Positions 53,792 through 62,398 of a DNA stretch of 64,000 nt are shown here, one piece after another. The notes under the pieces are model-generated. The model saw only the letters and a program-made list of their open reading frames with translations, had not been told where the DNA came from and searched no databases. The DNA is taken from the NCBI GenBank assembly GCA_013112715.1, contig JABFGB010000008.1, positions 62,001 to 126,000 on the forward strand. Direction: 5' to 3'. How positions within the stretch are numbered: position 1 is the stretch's first letter; each line of letters begins with the position of its first letter. A program made the translations under genes and the position numbers. The DNA comes from Chloroflexota bacterium (GTDB taxonomy: Bacteria; Chloroflexota; Anaerolineae; Aggregatilineales; J027).

Positions 53792-55372
53792 CTAGTTTAG
53801 ACGTTCAACCTGCATAAACACCGTCCATTGGACATAGGTGTTGCTGCCGCCATTGGCACTGATCAAAATCGAGCCAGTATCACTATCTGGGCCAGCAGCG
53901 TTGATGATGTAGGTGTCGCCACATTCATAGGTTTGCCCGCCAGTGTAGAAGGCAATGACCTCGGTCCCTGTGCCAGAGCAGGAGAAATTGAAGATTTGAC
54001 GTACCAAGGTGCCGGAGCCGCCCTGATTGTTGATGTTGTTGGTGGAGAAAAAGACGCGATCCTCAAAGTCACCAGTGGGGTGCGACACCACATTGCTGAC
54101 GCTGCCCTGCGTAAACGCGCCGTTCTGGTTGCCCATGTCTACGTTCAGGAAGTAGTCACTATCCGCCGGAGCAATCTGGGCCTGTCCAGTGGGGCTAGGC
54201 GTGGCAGTCACGCCGCCGGGAAGGGTAGGGCTAGGCGTGGCAGTTACACCACCGGGGAGCGTCGCAGTTGGTGTGCGGGTTGGCCCAGAGGTCGTTGGTA
54301 GTGGCGCAAAGGTAGCAACGGGGATTGCGGTGCAATTGCCACCCAGACGGGTCACGGAACCTGATACCCAGCCAGTGTTGCCACCACCATAGCTAATGAG
54401 ATACCACGAGCTATCGTTATTCCGACCCACTACGTTATAGATGGATTGGGGTGAGATGGTAACTAAGATGGGGTAGTCGGTGGAGGGGCCGCTGCGTACA
54501 TTCACCGCTTGATTTTCAAGGGTCGCCAGCACACATTGACCACTAGTGGGTAATACGGGCAAACCACCACCGCCAGAAGGCTCTTCAGTGCCAGCAGGGA
54601 CATTGCCTTCACTTGTGGAAGTGCCGCTGCCATAGGTCAATTGAACTTCGACCTGTGCAGGCCCAACAGCCCCACCCAAATCCACGACCAGTTTTAGGCT
54701 TTCTTGGCCGGGAGCGAACATCAAGGTTGTGCCCAACAGACGCGGGTTATTCAAAGCGGCGATGGTTTCATTGGTTTGCGACAATATGGTAATCACAGGG
54801 CTGTAACCGGGGGTCAGGGACTGAACGCGCAGATTGCTGGCCTCAGTTGGGTTGGTCGAGAAATCATAAACGGCAGGCAGATCGGTGCTAGCAACTGTGC
54901 CCTGTACGGCTGCCCCGGCGGCGAGTGGAACACCGGGAGGCAATTGACGTTCCCCTTTGGTGAGGGTAATGGCAAATTGCCCCGTCAAATTATCGGCGGC
55001 ACGAACTTGGATGAAATACGTACCATCAGTGATGAGGGTGTATTCTAGGGTGGCGGTTTGTTCGAGAGCCAGATTGTCATTTACCAGCAAGACAACCGTG
55101 CGGGTGCCATCCAGCAGAGCGATGCTGGGTGCGAAGCCGACACCAAGAACCTCCACTTTGGCAACATCCCCTGCCTTGCCCTCAAAAAAGAACAAGCTAC
55201 CTTCTGGCCCAGTAACCTGCCCGATGAGGTTTTCCCCATAGCCCAAGCGCTGACCATCTTGGGCATAGGTGGTCGAGAGTGATGAATTGACAATAAGAGC
55301 CACAATGGCTAGGACAAGGAGTGTGGTCAAGCTAAATACAACATGTCGAAGTCTCTTCGGATGCAAACTCAT
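53792..55372 (-). CDS. Secreted protein with PPC-like repeats and an SH3 domain
   Basis: A 526-residue protein with a Sec signal or anchor (residues 12-37). Residues 45-240 hold two bacterial pre-peptidase C-terminal (PPC)-like beta modules: LFFFEGKAGDVAKVEVLG and AVYDFSTNPTEASNLRV. An SH3-like domain spans about 275-340 (VNVRSGPSTDYPILVTI to GWVSGSVTRL). A Thr/Pro linker with an exact 12-residue repeat (LPGGVTATPSPT, twice) follows. The C-terminal 125 residues form a separate beta domain with two Cys. No catalytic motif is present; wall or surface binding is likely. Confidence 0.75.
   Translation of the reverse strand: MSLHPKRLRHVVFSLTTLLVLAIVALIVNSSLSTTYAQDGQRLGYGENLIGQVTGPEGSLFFFEGKAGDVAKVEVLGVGFAPSIALLDGTRTVVLLVNDNLALEQTATLEYTLITDGTYFIQVRAADNLTGQFAITLTKGERQLPPGVPLAAGAAVQGTVASTDLPAVYDFSTNPTEASNLRVQSLTPGYSPVITILSQTNETIAALNNPRLLGTTLMFAPGQESLKLVVDLGGAVGPAQVEVQLTYGSGTSTSEGNVPAGTEEPSGGGGLPVLPTSGQCVLATLENQAVNVRSGPSTDYPILVTISPQSIYNVVGRNNDSSWYLISYGGGNTGWVSGSVTRLGGNCTAIPVATFAPLPTTSGPTRTPTATLPGGVTATPSPTLPGGVTATPSPTGQAQIAPADSDYFLNVDMGNQNGAFTQGSVSNVVSHPTGDFEDRVFFSTNNINNQGGSGTLVRQIFNFSCSGTGTEVIAFYTGGQTYECGDTYIINAAGPDSDTGSILISANGGSNTYVQWTVFMQVERLN
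54192..54263. repeat. Two-copy 36-bp tandem repeat
   Basis: Two consecutive 36-bp units, nearly identical, encode the duplicated LPGGVTATPSPT linker of the PPC/SH3 protein. Copy number may vary between strains. Confidence 0.6.
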
Positions 55373-55500
55373 GAGGAAATCCCTTTCGCATACACAAGTA
55401 AAGTTTATGAGACGGTAGAATCAATTTATGCGAAATTGGTTGTTTAAAGCAAGCCCCCCCATTTCCTATACGGGAAAGGCGTGAGTGGAGTCTGGTCAAC

Positions 55501-55532
55501 GACAAGAAACCGCTTCCTACGCAGGAAGACGG
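55501..55532 (-). terminator. Terminator-like hairpin in the 55373-55684 gap
   Basis: CCGCTTCCT (55510-55518) pairs with AGGAAGaCGG (55523-55532) across one bulge. On the minus strand TTTCTTGTC follows. It probably ends the 55685-56203 transcript. The rest of the 312-base gap holds no gene that I can support. Confidence 0.5.
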
Positions 55533-55684
55533 CTTATCAGGCTATGGTTTTTGTTGAATAGCGTAGGTTAGCTGTACGCATCGCGTATCCATTGCGCGGC
55601 CCAATAATATGGGAAGTTTGACATGTACGTTGATTTCATAACAATATGACCCCCAAAGTAAGACTGTTGAGGGGTTTTATTACG

Positions 55685-56203
55685 TTATGAATCGTGACAA
55701 AGGACGCAACCAGCGGGATGGAGATATACGGCATGGTGTTGACACATTGGCGGGTTTTCGGAAAAACCATATTTCTTTAGGTAACTCTGCCATTCTTGAT
55801 ATGCTTCCTCATTGATGTATTGTTCATCGAATAGGTTGATCAAATTTTGGAAGCGATCTAAGGCAAAGGTCACAAATTCTTCAGTAGGATTGTAATTGAG
55901 GACATCCCAACGCAGTTTTTCTCTCGCTCCATCAATTACCCGGAGCACAAAATCTTTTTCGTCCACAAAGCCTTCTCTAGTCCAAGGCATGTCACTGATG
56001 CAAAAGCCGACCGCACCTCTGCCGTGAATTCCTTGATCGCGGGATGCCAGCCAGCTCATCCATTCTTTTTCAGCCTTATTTTGGGCAAGGGTTGAACCGC
56101 TCAAAACGAGAACCGCAATGAAAACGGAGGTTAAGCCGTTGCTCATTTTGAGATGTTCCTCAAAATTGTCATGGTCTCTATGTAGCATGATTCGATTGCC
56201 CAT
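55685..56203 (-). CDS. Hypothetical exported protein with a C-terminal CxxCH
   Basis: A 172-residue protein, not recognised. A hydrophobic segment at about 22-40 (LTSVFIAVLVLSGSTLAQ) is either a signal peptide or an anchor. The start at 56203 has GGAGGAG and follows der by three bases. A second ATG 19 codons later also has GAGGAA and would give a cleaner signal peptide. The mature part is helical and charged. The last residues read CVLCHDS, a CxxCH of the heme-c type, preceded by CQHHAVYLHPAG; a metal site is an alternative. Confidence 0.6.
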   Translation of the reverse strand: MGNRIMLHRDHDNFEEHLKMSNGLTSVFIAVLVLSGSTLAQNKAEKEWMSWLASRDQGIHGRGAVGFCISDMPWTREGFVDEKDFVLRVIDGAREKLRWDVLNYNPTEEFVTFALDRFQNLINLFDEQYINEEAYQEWQSYLKKYGFSENPPMCQHHAVYLHPAGCVLCHDS

Positions 56204-56206
56204 TAT

Positions 56207-57580
56207 TTACTCCTCCAAGCCGCCGCTCCGACTGCGGAAACTCAGACGAATAGGTGTCCCAGCAAAGGGGAAAGCCTCACGGATGGAATTTTCAAGGTAG
56301 CGCTCATATGAAAAATGCACCAATTCCGCTTCATTCACATGGAACAGGAAGGTGGGTGGGTCTACGCGCACTTGGGTGGCATAGTAGATTTTTAATTTGC
56401 GGAGGTCTTGGCTGGTAGGAGCATGACGCGCAACGGCCTCACGCACAATGCGATTAAGTTCGCTAGTGGGGATGCGGCGTACCCGTTCCTCATAGACACT
56501 CATGGTCGTTTCCAAAATTTGGTGAACCCGCTGTCCGGTCAAAGCGCTGATAAACAAAATCGGCGCATAGGCCATGAAGCTGAAATCCTCTTTGATTTTG
56601 TCGGTGAATTCGTAGATGGTGTACGAATCTTTTTCGACAATATCCCACTTGTTCACCACAATAATCAGGCTTTTGAGTTCGTCCAAAACCATGCCCGCAA
56701 TGTGGGTATCTTGTGCAGTGATGCCCTCTGAGGCGTCAATCAGTAACAGGGCTACATCGGCACGCTGAATGGCCTTCAGGGTACGCAGGACACTATATTG
56801 TTCAATCCCCGGTTCAATCTTGCCACGCCGCCGAATCCCCGCCGTGTCAATTAGGGTGATTCTTTGTCCATGCCATTGAATATCGGAGTCGAGCGCATCA
56901 CGGGTCGTGCCTGCAATATCCGAGACGATGGCCCGTTCTTCGCCCAATAATTTATTTAGCAGGCTCGATTTGCCGACATTTGGACGCCCAATAATGGCAA
57001 TCTTGAGATGATCTTCTTCTTCCTCGCTGCCATATTCAGGAGCAGGGGGGAATAATTCGACGATGCGATCTAGGAGGTCGCCTGTGCCATCCCCATGTAG
57101 GGCACTCAGCGGGATGACCTCGCCCAAGCCGAGGGTATAAAAGTCCATTGCTTCGTCAAAGGCTTTGTGATGATCGGCTTTATTGGCAGCAATGACAATC
57201 GGCTTATTGGATTTTTGTAGAATTTCTGCTACTTCCTCATCCGCAGCCGTGACGCCTTGCTGAGTATCGGTGACCAATACAATCACATCCGCATCTTGAA
57301 TTGCTACTAAGGCTTGGGCACGAATCTGTGGAATGAACTGGACAGAATCTTCGGCCAGTGGCTCAGTTGATTGCCCGGCTTTGGGGTTGTGAATCTCAAT
57401 CCCACCCGTATCTACAACAGTGAAGATTACCCCATTCCAGTCTGTGTCCCCTTGCAAACGATCACGAGTTGTCCCGGCAATATCGGAAATGACGGCGCGG
57501 CGCTCTCCGATGAGGCGATTAAAAAGTGTAGATTTTCCGACGTTGGGACGTCCGACAAGGGCAACCAGTGGTTTTTTCAT
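56207..57580 (-). CDS. der: GTPase Der (EngA), ribosome 50S assembly
   Basis: A 457-residue double GTPase. G-domain 1 has GRPNVGKST (10-18), DTGG, and ANKAD; G-domain 2 begins near 190 with GRPNVGKSS, DTAGI and VNKWD. Both switch regions read SDIAGTTRD. The C-terminal KH-like domain is present. It is needed for 50S ribosomal subunit maturation. An extended -10 (TGGTATAAT) lies about 40 bases upstream, after the terminator of a putative small RNA. Confidence 0.93.
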   Translation of the reverse strand: MKKPLVALVGRPNVGKSTLFNRLIGERRAVISDIAGTTRDRLQGDTDWNGVIFTVVDTGGIEIHNPKAGQSTEPLAEDSVQFIPQIRAQALVAIQDADVIVLVTDTQQGVTAADEEVAEILQKSNKPIVIAANKADHHKAFDEAMDFYTLGLGEVIPLSALHGDGTGDLLDRIVELFPPAPEYGSEEEEDHLKIAIIGRPNVGKSSLLNKLLGEERAIVSDIAGTTRDALDSDIQWHGQRITLIDTAGIRRRGKIEPGIEQYSVLRTLKAIQRADVALLLIDASEGITAQDTHIAGMVLDELKSLIIVVNKWDIVEKDSYTIYEFTDKIKEDFSFMAYAPILFISALTGQRVHQILETTMSVYEERVRRIPTSELNRIVREAVARHAPTSQDLRKLKIYYATQVRVDPPTFLFHVNEAELVHFSYERYLENSIREAFPFAGTPIRLSFRSRSGGLEE

Positions 57581-57618
57581 GGGTTAGTTTCAATATTTAA
57601 CGCTTATACGTGGGAGCG

Positions 57619-57624
57619 ATTATA
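57619..57624 (-). promoter_or_regulatory. Extended -10 element of der
   Basis: On the minus strand ATGGTATAAT gives TGnTATAAT, an extended -10, 39 bases before the der ATG. No good -35 is seen. Confidence 0.5.
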
Positions 57625-57656
57625 CCATGCGGCGTCTAGTGGTTATTGGATGGAGA

Positions 57657-57705
57657 TGAAAACAAAATGCCCACCGATAGATGAACAGAGGAGAGTGGTG
57701 GGCAT
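57657..57705 (-). terminator. Intrinsic terminator of the putative small RNA
   Basis: ATGCCCACC/GGTGGGCAT, 9 bp with a 21-base loop, followed on the minus strand by TTTTGTTTT. Confidence 0.65.
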
Positions 57706-57790
57706 AAGCGAAAGCACTTGATGATCAAATCGGGTGGGAGCCAGGGAGGGAACGATCATCAAGTGCCGAACTCGTATGAGATTTTAACTC
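57657..57790 (-). ncRNA. Putative small RNA with two hairpins and C/U-rich loops
   Basis: On the minus strand a 13-bp perfect stem (57714-57726 with 57754-57766) with a 27-base loop is followed by a 9-bp perfect stem (57697-57705 with 57667-57675) and then TTTTGTTTT. The loops contain CCCTCCC, CTCCCACC and TCTCCTC, which are complementary to Shine-Dalgarno sequences. It lies between the AI-2E transporter gene and der, and der has its own promoter beyond it. The 5' end is estimated; TTGACA hexamers (57840-57845, 57851-57856) lie upstream without a well-spaced -10. Confidence 0.5.
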
Positions 57791-57878
57791 TGTACTATCT
57801 ATAGTATTGCAGGTAGAAATCAAAACCCCATTTAAGGATTGTCAATAAATTGTCAAGGTTTTTAATAGAACACAAGGT

Positions 57879-59237
57879 TTAGCGATCTGCCCCGCGCCGA
57901 CTTTCCTTTAGAATGGCTTGAATTAGCGAAATAGCTTGTGCGCCGACTAGCGCCAAGATCGCTACCCACACCGCTTGTTGATTGGTGGTGACACGATTCA
58001 TTTGCTCAGTGGATGGGCCGACAATTTCAATGGTTTGCTGGCCTTGCACAAATTCAAATGGGTCTTGGCCCTGCATCGAGAGCTTGGCGGCTTCACCGGG
58101 GGAGAGTTGTTCGGGGCGGTAGGGATCAGTAGTGACGACCAATACCTCATGTCCGGTCTCCAAGCGTTTTCGCAAGATAACCGCTTTACGGCTGTTGAGG
58201 GCATCGTACACATACATCTCACGGACGATGGTCATGATGACGGCGACCAATGGCACTGCCAGTAACAGGCCTAAGAATCCAAATAACGCACCAGCAACAA
58301 GTTGCGTCGCAATGACGACAGCCCCCGGCATACTCAAGGTCTGGCGGATAATGCGTGGAGTAATTACGTTGGATTCAAGCTGCTGTACGACCAGATATAG
58401 AATAATGACCAAAACGACCGGCCCACCGGAGGCGAGCGTAAAAATTACTCCGACAAGCAAAGATACCAGCGGCCCAAAATTGGGAATGAAATTAAAAAAG
58501 CCCGCCAAAATGCCTAACGCGAGGGCGTCATCTACTCCCAAGATAAACAATCCAATGGTGGTGAACGTTGCAACCAGCAAGGACGAAAATATTTGGGAAA
58601 TGACCGCCAAACGAACGCTTTTGCCTAGCGAGGTGATTATTTCTAAGGCACGCGGGCGATAGGCACGGGGTACTAGGGTCAGTACGCCTTCAACATAGTC
58701 AGTCGGTTCAGCAAGGAAGTAGACAGTCAAGACAAAAAGAATCAACAAATTGCCTATTATGCTTCCTACCGTACCCAAAAATGGCAGGACTTGCCCGGTG
58801 GCATTGTCGGCTTGGTCACGTATAAAGTTCGATATTTGCTTTTGTTGGAGATTGTCGGCCCCGGTTTCGATAGTCGGAAGCAGGCCTGAATCTTTGGCAA
58901 ATTGATTATATTGAGTATTGGCTTCATCTAGCGCGTTGGGCAAGCGGTCTACTAGATTGCCTGCTTGTTGGACAAATGACGGAATGATCAAGACCCCGAC
59001 CAATAAAATTGCGGTTAATGTTCCAATCACGGTAATTAAGACGGCTTGCCCGTTGGAAAGGCCACGCTTCCGTAGAAAACTGACCGGAATAGAGAGGGCT
59101 GTCGCCAAAATTGCCCCTAAGAATAGGAGCATAATAGCACCGCGCAGAGACCACAATGCCAGCGCGAGTCCCACGAGGAAAATGATTAACAGAATCCGAT
59201 AGACGAATTCTCGCTGGTCAAAGTTTTTGGTCATCAT
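57879..59237 (-). CDS. AI-2E family transporter (PerM/YdiK type)
   Basis: A 452-residue membrane protein with about seven to eight hydrophobic segments in the first 350 residues. Family features are LFLGAILATALSIPVSFLRK near 40, the long soluble insert at about 85-145, VTYFLAEPTDY-like LTVYFLAEPTDYVEGV near 165 and FNFIPNFGPLVSLLVG near 245. The C-terminal part is soluble (from about 340) with a final hydrophobic helix, longer than in E. coli PerM. The family exports small molecules or ions; the substrate is unknown. Confidence 0.85.
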   Translation of the reverse strand: MMTKNFDQREFVYRILLIIFLVGLALALWSLRGAIMLLFLGAILATALSIPVSFLRKRGLSNGQAVLITVIGTLTAILLVGVLIIPSFVQQAGNLVDRLPNALDEANTQYNQFAKDSGLLPTIETGADNLQQKQISNFIRDQADNATGQVLPFLGTVGSIIGNLLILFVLTVYFLAEPTDYVEGVLTLVPRAYRPRALEIITSLGKSVRLAVISQIFSSLLVATFTTIGLFILGVDDALALGILAGFFNFIPNFGPLVSLLVGVIFTLASGGPVVLVIILYLVVQQLESNVITPRIIRQTLSMPGAVVIATQLVAGALFGFLGLLLAVPLVAVIMTIVREMYVYDALNSRKAVILRKRLETGHEVLVVTTDPYRPEQLSPGEAAKLSMQGQDPFEFVQGQQTIEIVGPSTEQMNRVTTNQQAVWVAILALVGAQAISLIQAILKESRRGADR

Positions 59238-59264
59238 GCTGCGGTGCTAGTCTTTCTGTGATAG

Positions 59265-59564
59265 TTAAAGTTGGATGCTGTCGGTCAAAATGAGGAGTAA
59301 AACGCTCAAGACCGTCACGACCAAAAATAGGCCGATAGATAGGAACATGCGCTCCACTGCGTTTAAGCCAAAAATCCGACCTTCATCCACTTCTCGGCGG
59401 CTAACGGCTTTATCCTCAAAACCGCTAAAGGGGTCATCATCTTCCGCCAGCGCTTTGTATCGGAGACTATTTAAGCTGTCAAAATCCGAGTCACGCTTGG
59501 GCTGCTGGGGTGGTCGGCTTGAAGGGCGACTTGGAGGTCTATTGCTGGGTCGGTTGCTCATCAT
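59265..59564 (-). CDS. Small tail-anchored hypothetical protein
   Basis: A 99-residue protein. The N-terminal 22 residues are Arg/Pro/Ser-rich (NRPPSRPSSRPPQQP), the middle is acidic, and residues 75-95 form one membrane helix at the C-terminus (MFLSIGLFLVVTVLSVLLLIL). AGGAG lies close to the first ATG of an ATGATG start. It precedes the AI-2E transporter gene by 27 bases and may belong to its unit. Function unknown. Confidence 0.65.
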   Translation of the reverse strand: MMSNRPSNRPPSRPSSRPPQQPKRDSDFDSLNSLRYKALAEDDDPFSGFEDKAVSRREVDEGRIFGLNAVERMFLSIGLFLVVTVLSVLLLILTDSIQL

Positions 59565-59639
59565 CTATTTCTCCTCACTACAGCATTAACATGCCCAAAG
59601 CATACAGCGCACTGGTTTGTCGGGCAAGTCAGAAATTTC

Positions 59640-60047
59640 TTAATGTGGGAGTTCATATAGCTCGACCATCACGCCGAAAGCGCTTTTGGGATGGATAAAA
59701 CAATAGCGGATGCCATCTTCATGACGTATCTTAGGTGTGTCATTAATCAACTCAATTCCTTTTTGTCGAAGTTGCTCCATTGACGCTTCCAGATTTTCCA
59801 CTTCGATACACAGATGGTGCATTCCCGGCCCACGCTTTTCCAAATAGCGCCCAATACCGCTGTCATTATTGGTGGGTTCAAGGAGTTCAAGGCGGCTGTC
59901 GCCAATCTGTAGAAAGCCAATATTCACGTTTTCGCCGGGATTTTCTTCCCGACCTCCCAATTCGAGGCCGATCGCGTCATGCCAAAAGGCGAGGGCGCTT
60001 TCTAAATTGGGGACAACAATGGCGAGGTGATTTATCTTGATAGGCAT
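59640..60047 (-). CDS. mce: Methylmalonyl-CoA epimerase
   Basis: A 135-residue vicinal-oxygen-chelate protein. Metal ligands are visible: His in KINHLAIVV (residue 7), Glu in RLELLEPT, His in GMHHLCIEV and Glu in VMVELYELP. The sequence GRYLEKRGPGMHHLC is characteristic. It interconverts R- and S-methylmalonyl-CoA in propionyl-CoA metabolism. AAGGA precedes the ATG. The mutase genes are not in the window. Confidence 0.88.
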   Translation of the reverse strand: MPIKINHLAIVVPNLESALAFWHDAIGLELGGREENPGENVNIGFLQIGDSRLELLEPTNNDSGIGRYLEKRGPGMHHLCIEVENLEASMEQLRQKGIELINDTPKIRHEDGIRYCFIHPKSAFGVMVELYELPH

Positions 60048-60142
60048 AGACGGATATTTCCTTATAGGTGAATGTTGTGATGAAGTATATCGTTGCGATA
60101 CACTAAGAGGGCAATTACTTTTTTCTTGGATTCGTTATCAAA

Positions 60143-62353
60143 ATGAACCATTCATTGGATCGTGAAACCCGCAAAGCCCTTGTTCGGCTCGCTGAACAAG
60201 ATGAACATGAGTACAGTGTTCCAGCGCGAATTGTATTAGCTCTGACGTCTGGACAGGATGTAGAAAAAATCGCCCGATCTGTCCGCCGTCCCCGCAAAGA
60301 AGTACAGCAGTGGGCCGAGCGCTTTGAAACTGAAGGCTTGGATTTATTTGGATCGGCTCTACAACCCGTATCACCAGCGGCAAAAATACCGCACCCTCCG
60401 GTTGAGGAAATGTCTGAAGCGCCTGTCAACGAAGCTCTAGGGGATGAACCAGAGTCGGGTCAGCGCCGTCGGGTGAATCCCCGCCAACCGCGACCACGTA
60501 GCCCGCGTACTCAACGCCCGCCTGAAGACGAAGAAAGTTCCTCCCGTCGTCCCCCCAAACAGCAAGGAGGACGTCCTGATCGTCGAAGCACTGCTCGTCG
60601 TCCACGTGAGGTAGCGCCCCCGGAATCCCCTCTTATTTCCATAGATGAAGCGGTTGCCGAGGGTTTAGAATTCCTATTGACCGGAGATGCCGAAGATGTG
60701 GGAGTCGAAATTGCCCCAACTCCGCGTATGGTGGTCGCCCATATCGAACCTAGGCATCCGCCAGTCGCTGAACCACCGACTGTTCATCCACCTAGCACGG
60801 CTGAACCCATTAGTGTCAGCGCATTGGCAGCAGCCTATAATGTGGACATGGCCCATGCACGGCATATCAGCAACCTTAGTCGAGAATTGTTTGACATCAC
60901 GGCCAGCATTCACCGCCTCCCCCAGCATTATCGAGATTTGCTGCACGCGGCGGCTCTACTGCATAACATCACGTTTGCCAGCGACCCCATCGAACATCAT
61001 CTCAGCGGACGGGATTTGATTCTGCAATATGAGTTAAAAGATATAAGCAGCGAAGAACGCCAGATTATTGCTGTAATGACAGGGTTGCATCGCACCTTAC
61101 CGCGTGTGCATCAGTTCCCGGCGTCGGTTAAATTGCCCAAGCATATCTTAGGCCATGCCGAGACATTAGCCGCCTTACTGCGAATGGGAATTGGTCTTGA
61201 TTTCAGCCATACCCAAACCAGCACGATTCAACATTGGCGCTCTACTCCCGGTACGCTTATTTTGGAGGTCAGTGGTCGGGAAGCAGCCGTAGATATGGTG
61301 CGAGCCGAACAAAAAAGTGATCTGTGGAATCGGCTGTTTAAAGAGGCGCAAATTCGATTTATTAGTGCCGAACAAGGTGTCTTAAAAACCTCGGATGCAC
61401 CGGAACTATGGCCCAATTTGGAGGCGTTGGCTTCGGCAGTAGAAGTGAGTAACGCTCTGCGAGTGCATTATGCTCGGCGCTTTGAATATGTCGCGGGTCG
61501 GTTTCGTAATGGTGAAGCAGGCATGTTAACCCCCATGTGGGCAGAGTATCAACGCTTGATCGGGGTCTGGGAATGGCTTATTCCCGGTACGAAACCTAGT
61601 CGAATTGATGATGCCATGAGTCATGCGTTGGCTGAAGCGATAAAGAGCGCCCTCCACAGGGCGGCCCTGTTTGATCGAAGTACCAGTCTGTTGGATGAAA
61701 CTGACCCCGATCACGACGACCCGGAGGCGATTGCCCAGTTGACGGCGATTTGTGAGGGCTACAAAGCCCATGCCAACGAATCGGCCCAGCAATTGCTGAT
61801 CCTGCTGCGGAGCCGTCCCTATTCGCAATGGCTGGCAGCCGCCCAAACCAAATTGGTGTATCAAAAAGATGACCCCCCTCCCTACAGTGGTATGATTGCG
61901 ACCCGCGTTTGGGCCTATCTTGGTGCTGCCCGTCAAGTGATTGACCGTGTGACGCGGGCGGGTTGGAATGCTAATTTGGAAATCTTGCTCTCGATTGAGG
62001 TGATGCACAGTTTTGAGGTAGTGCTGCGCCGTCTGGCTGATTCGCTGATATGCAGTGGCAGTCTGTTGGGGCCAGAATTGGAACAGGTGCTGGAAGTGGT
62101 CGAACCGCTATTGGATTATCTCCATGCGTGGCAGCGGATGGAATTTGCAGCGGCCCGCACGATGCAAGATTGGGAACAAGCCAAAGCTGATCCCACCCAA
62201 ACAGAAACTTTGCGCGTATTGGCAATAGAGGCCCTTGCTACAATGCTGCGTGAACGAGCCGATGCCATGCGCTGGAATCTGCCGGAGATTTGGGCACCGC
62301 TGGATTCGCCCGTATTCCGCCGCCTATTGGCCTTGACGGTGGCACAACCCTGA
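60143..62353 (+). CDS. HTH, degenerate HD-like and helical-repeat protein
   Basis: A 736-residue multidomain protein. Residues 1-70 contain a homeodomain-like helix-turn-helix (DVEKIARSVRRPRKEVQQWAE). A basic, Pro/Arg-rich linker spans about 90-160. Residues 225-380 resemble the C-terminal HD domain of Ppx/GppA phosphatases: VDMAHARHISNLSRELFD, then LLHAAALLHNITF, where the usual HD pair is HN, and HRTLPRVHQFP. The last 350 residues are all helical and weakly recall CHAD domains linked to polyphosphate. No signal peptide. Function unknown; a link to polyphosphate or (p)ppGpp is inference. It is divergent from mce. Confidence 0.65.
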   Translation: MNHSLDRETRKALVRLAEQDEHEYSVPARIVLALTSGQDVEKIARSVRRPRKEVQQWAERFETEGLDLFGSALQPVSPAAKIPHPPVEEMSEAPVNEALGDEPESGQRRRVNPRQPRPRSPRTQRPPEDEESSSRRPPKQQGGRPDRRSTARRPREVAPPESPLISIDEAVAEGLEFLLTGDAEDVGVEIAPTPRMVVAHIEPRHPPVAEPPTVHPPSTAEPISVSALAAAYNVDMAHARHISNLSRELFDITASIHRLPQHYRDLLHAAALLHNITFASDPIEHHLSGRDLILQYELKDISSEERQIIAVMTGLHRTLPRVHQFPASVKLPKHILGHAETLAALLRMGIGLDFSHTQTSTIQHWRSTPGTLILEVSGREAAVDMVRAEQKSDLWNRLFKEAQIRFISAEQGVLKTSDAPELWPNLEALASAVEVSNALRVHYARRFEYVAGRFRNGEAGMLTPMWAEYQRLIGVWEWLIPGTKPSRIDDAMSHALAEAIKSALHRAALFDRSTSLLDETDPDHDDPEAIAQLTAICEGYKAHANESAQQLLILLRSRPYSQWLAAAQTKLVYQKDDPPPYSGMIATRVWAYLGAARQVIDRVTRAGWNANLEILLSIEVMHSFEVVLRRLADSLICSGSLLGPELEQVLEVVEPLLDYLHAWQRMEFAAARTMQDWEQAKADPTQTETLRVLAIEALATMLRERADAMRWNLPEIWAPLDSPVFRRLLALTVAQP

Positions 62354-62366
62354 TAAACTATCCCTG

Positions 62367-62391
62367 CCCCTCCTAAAGCATTAGGGAGGGG
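62367..62391. terminator. Strong hairpin between convergent genes
   Basis: CCCCTCCTAA pairs with TTAGGGAGGGG across one bulged base with loop AGCA. There is no clear U-tract on either side, though plus-strand AAAA follows. It probably separates the convergent genes ending at 62353 and 62399. Confidence 0.55.
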
Positions 62392-62398
62392 AAAAGCT

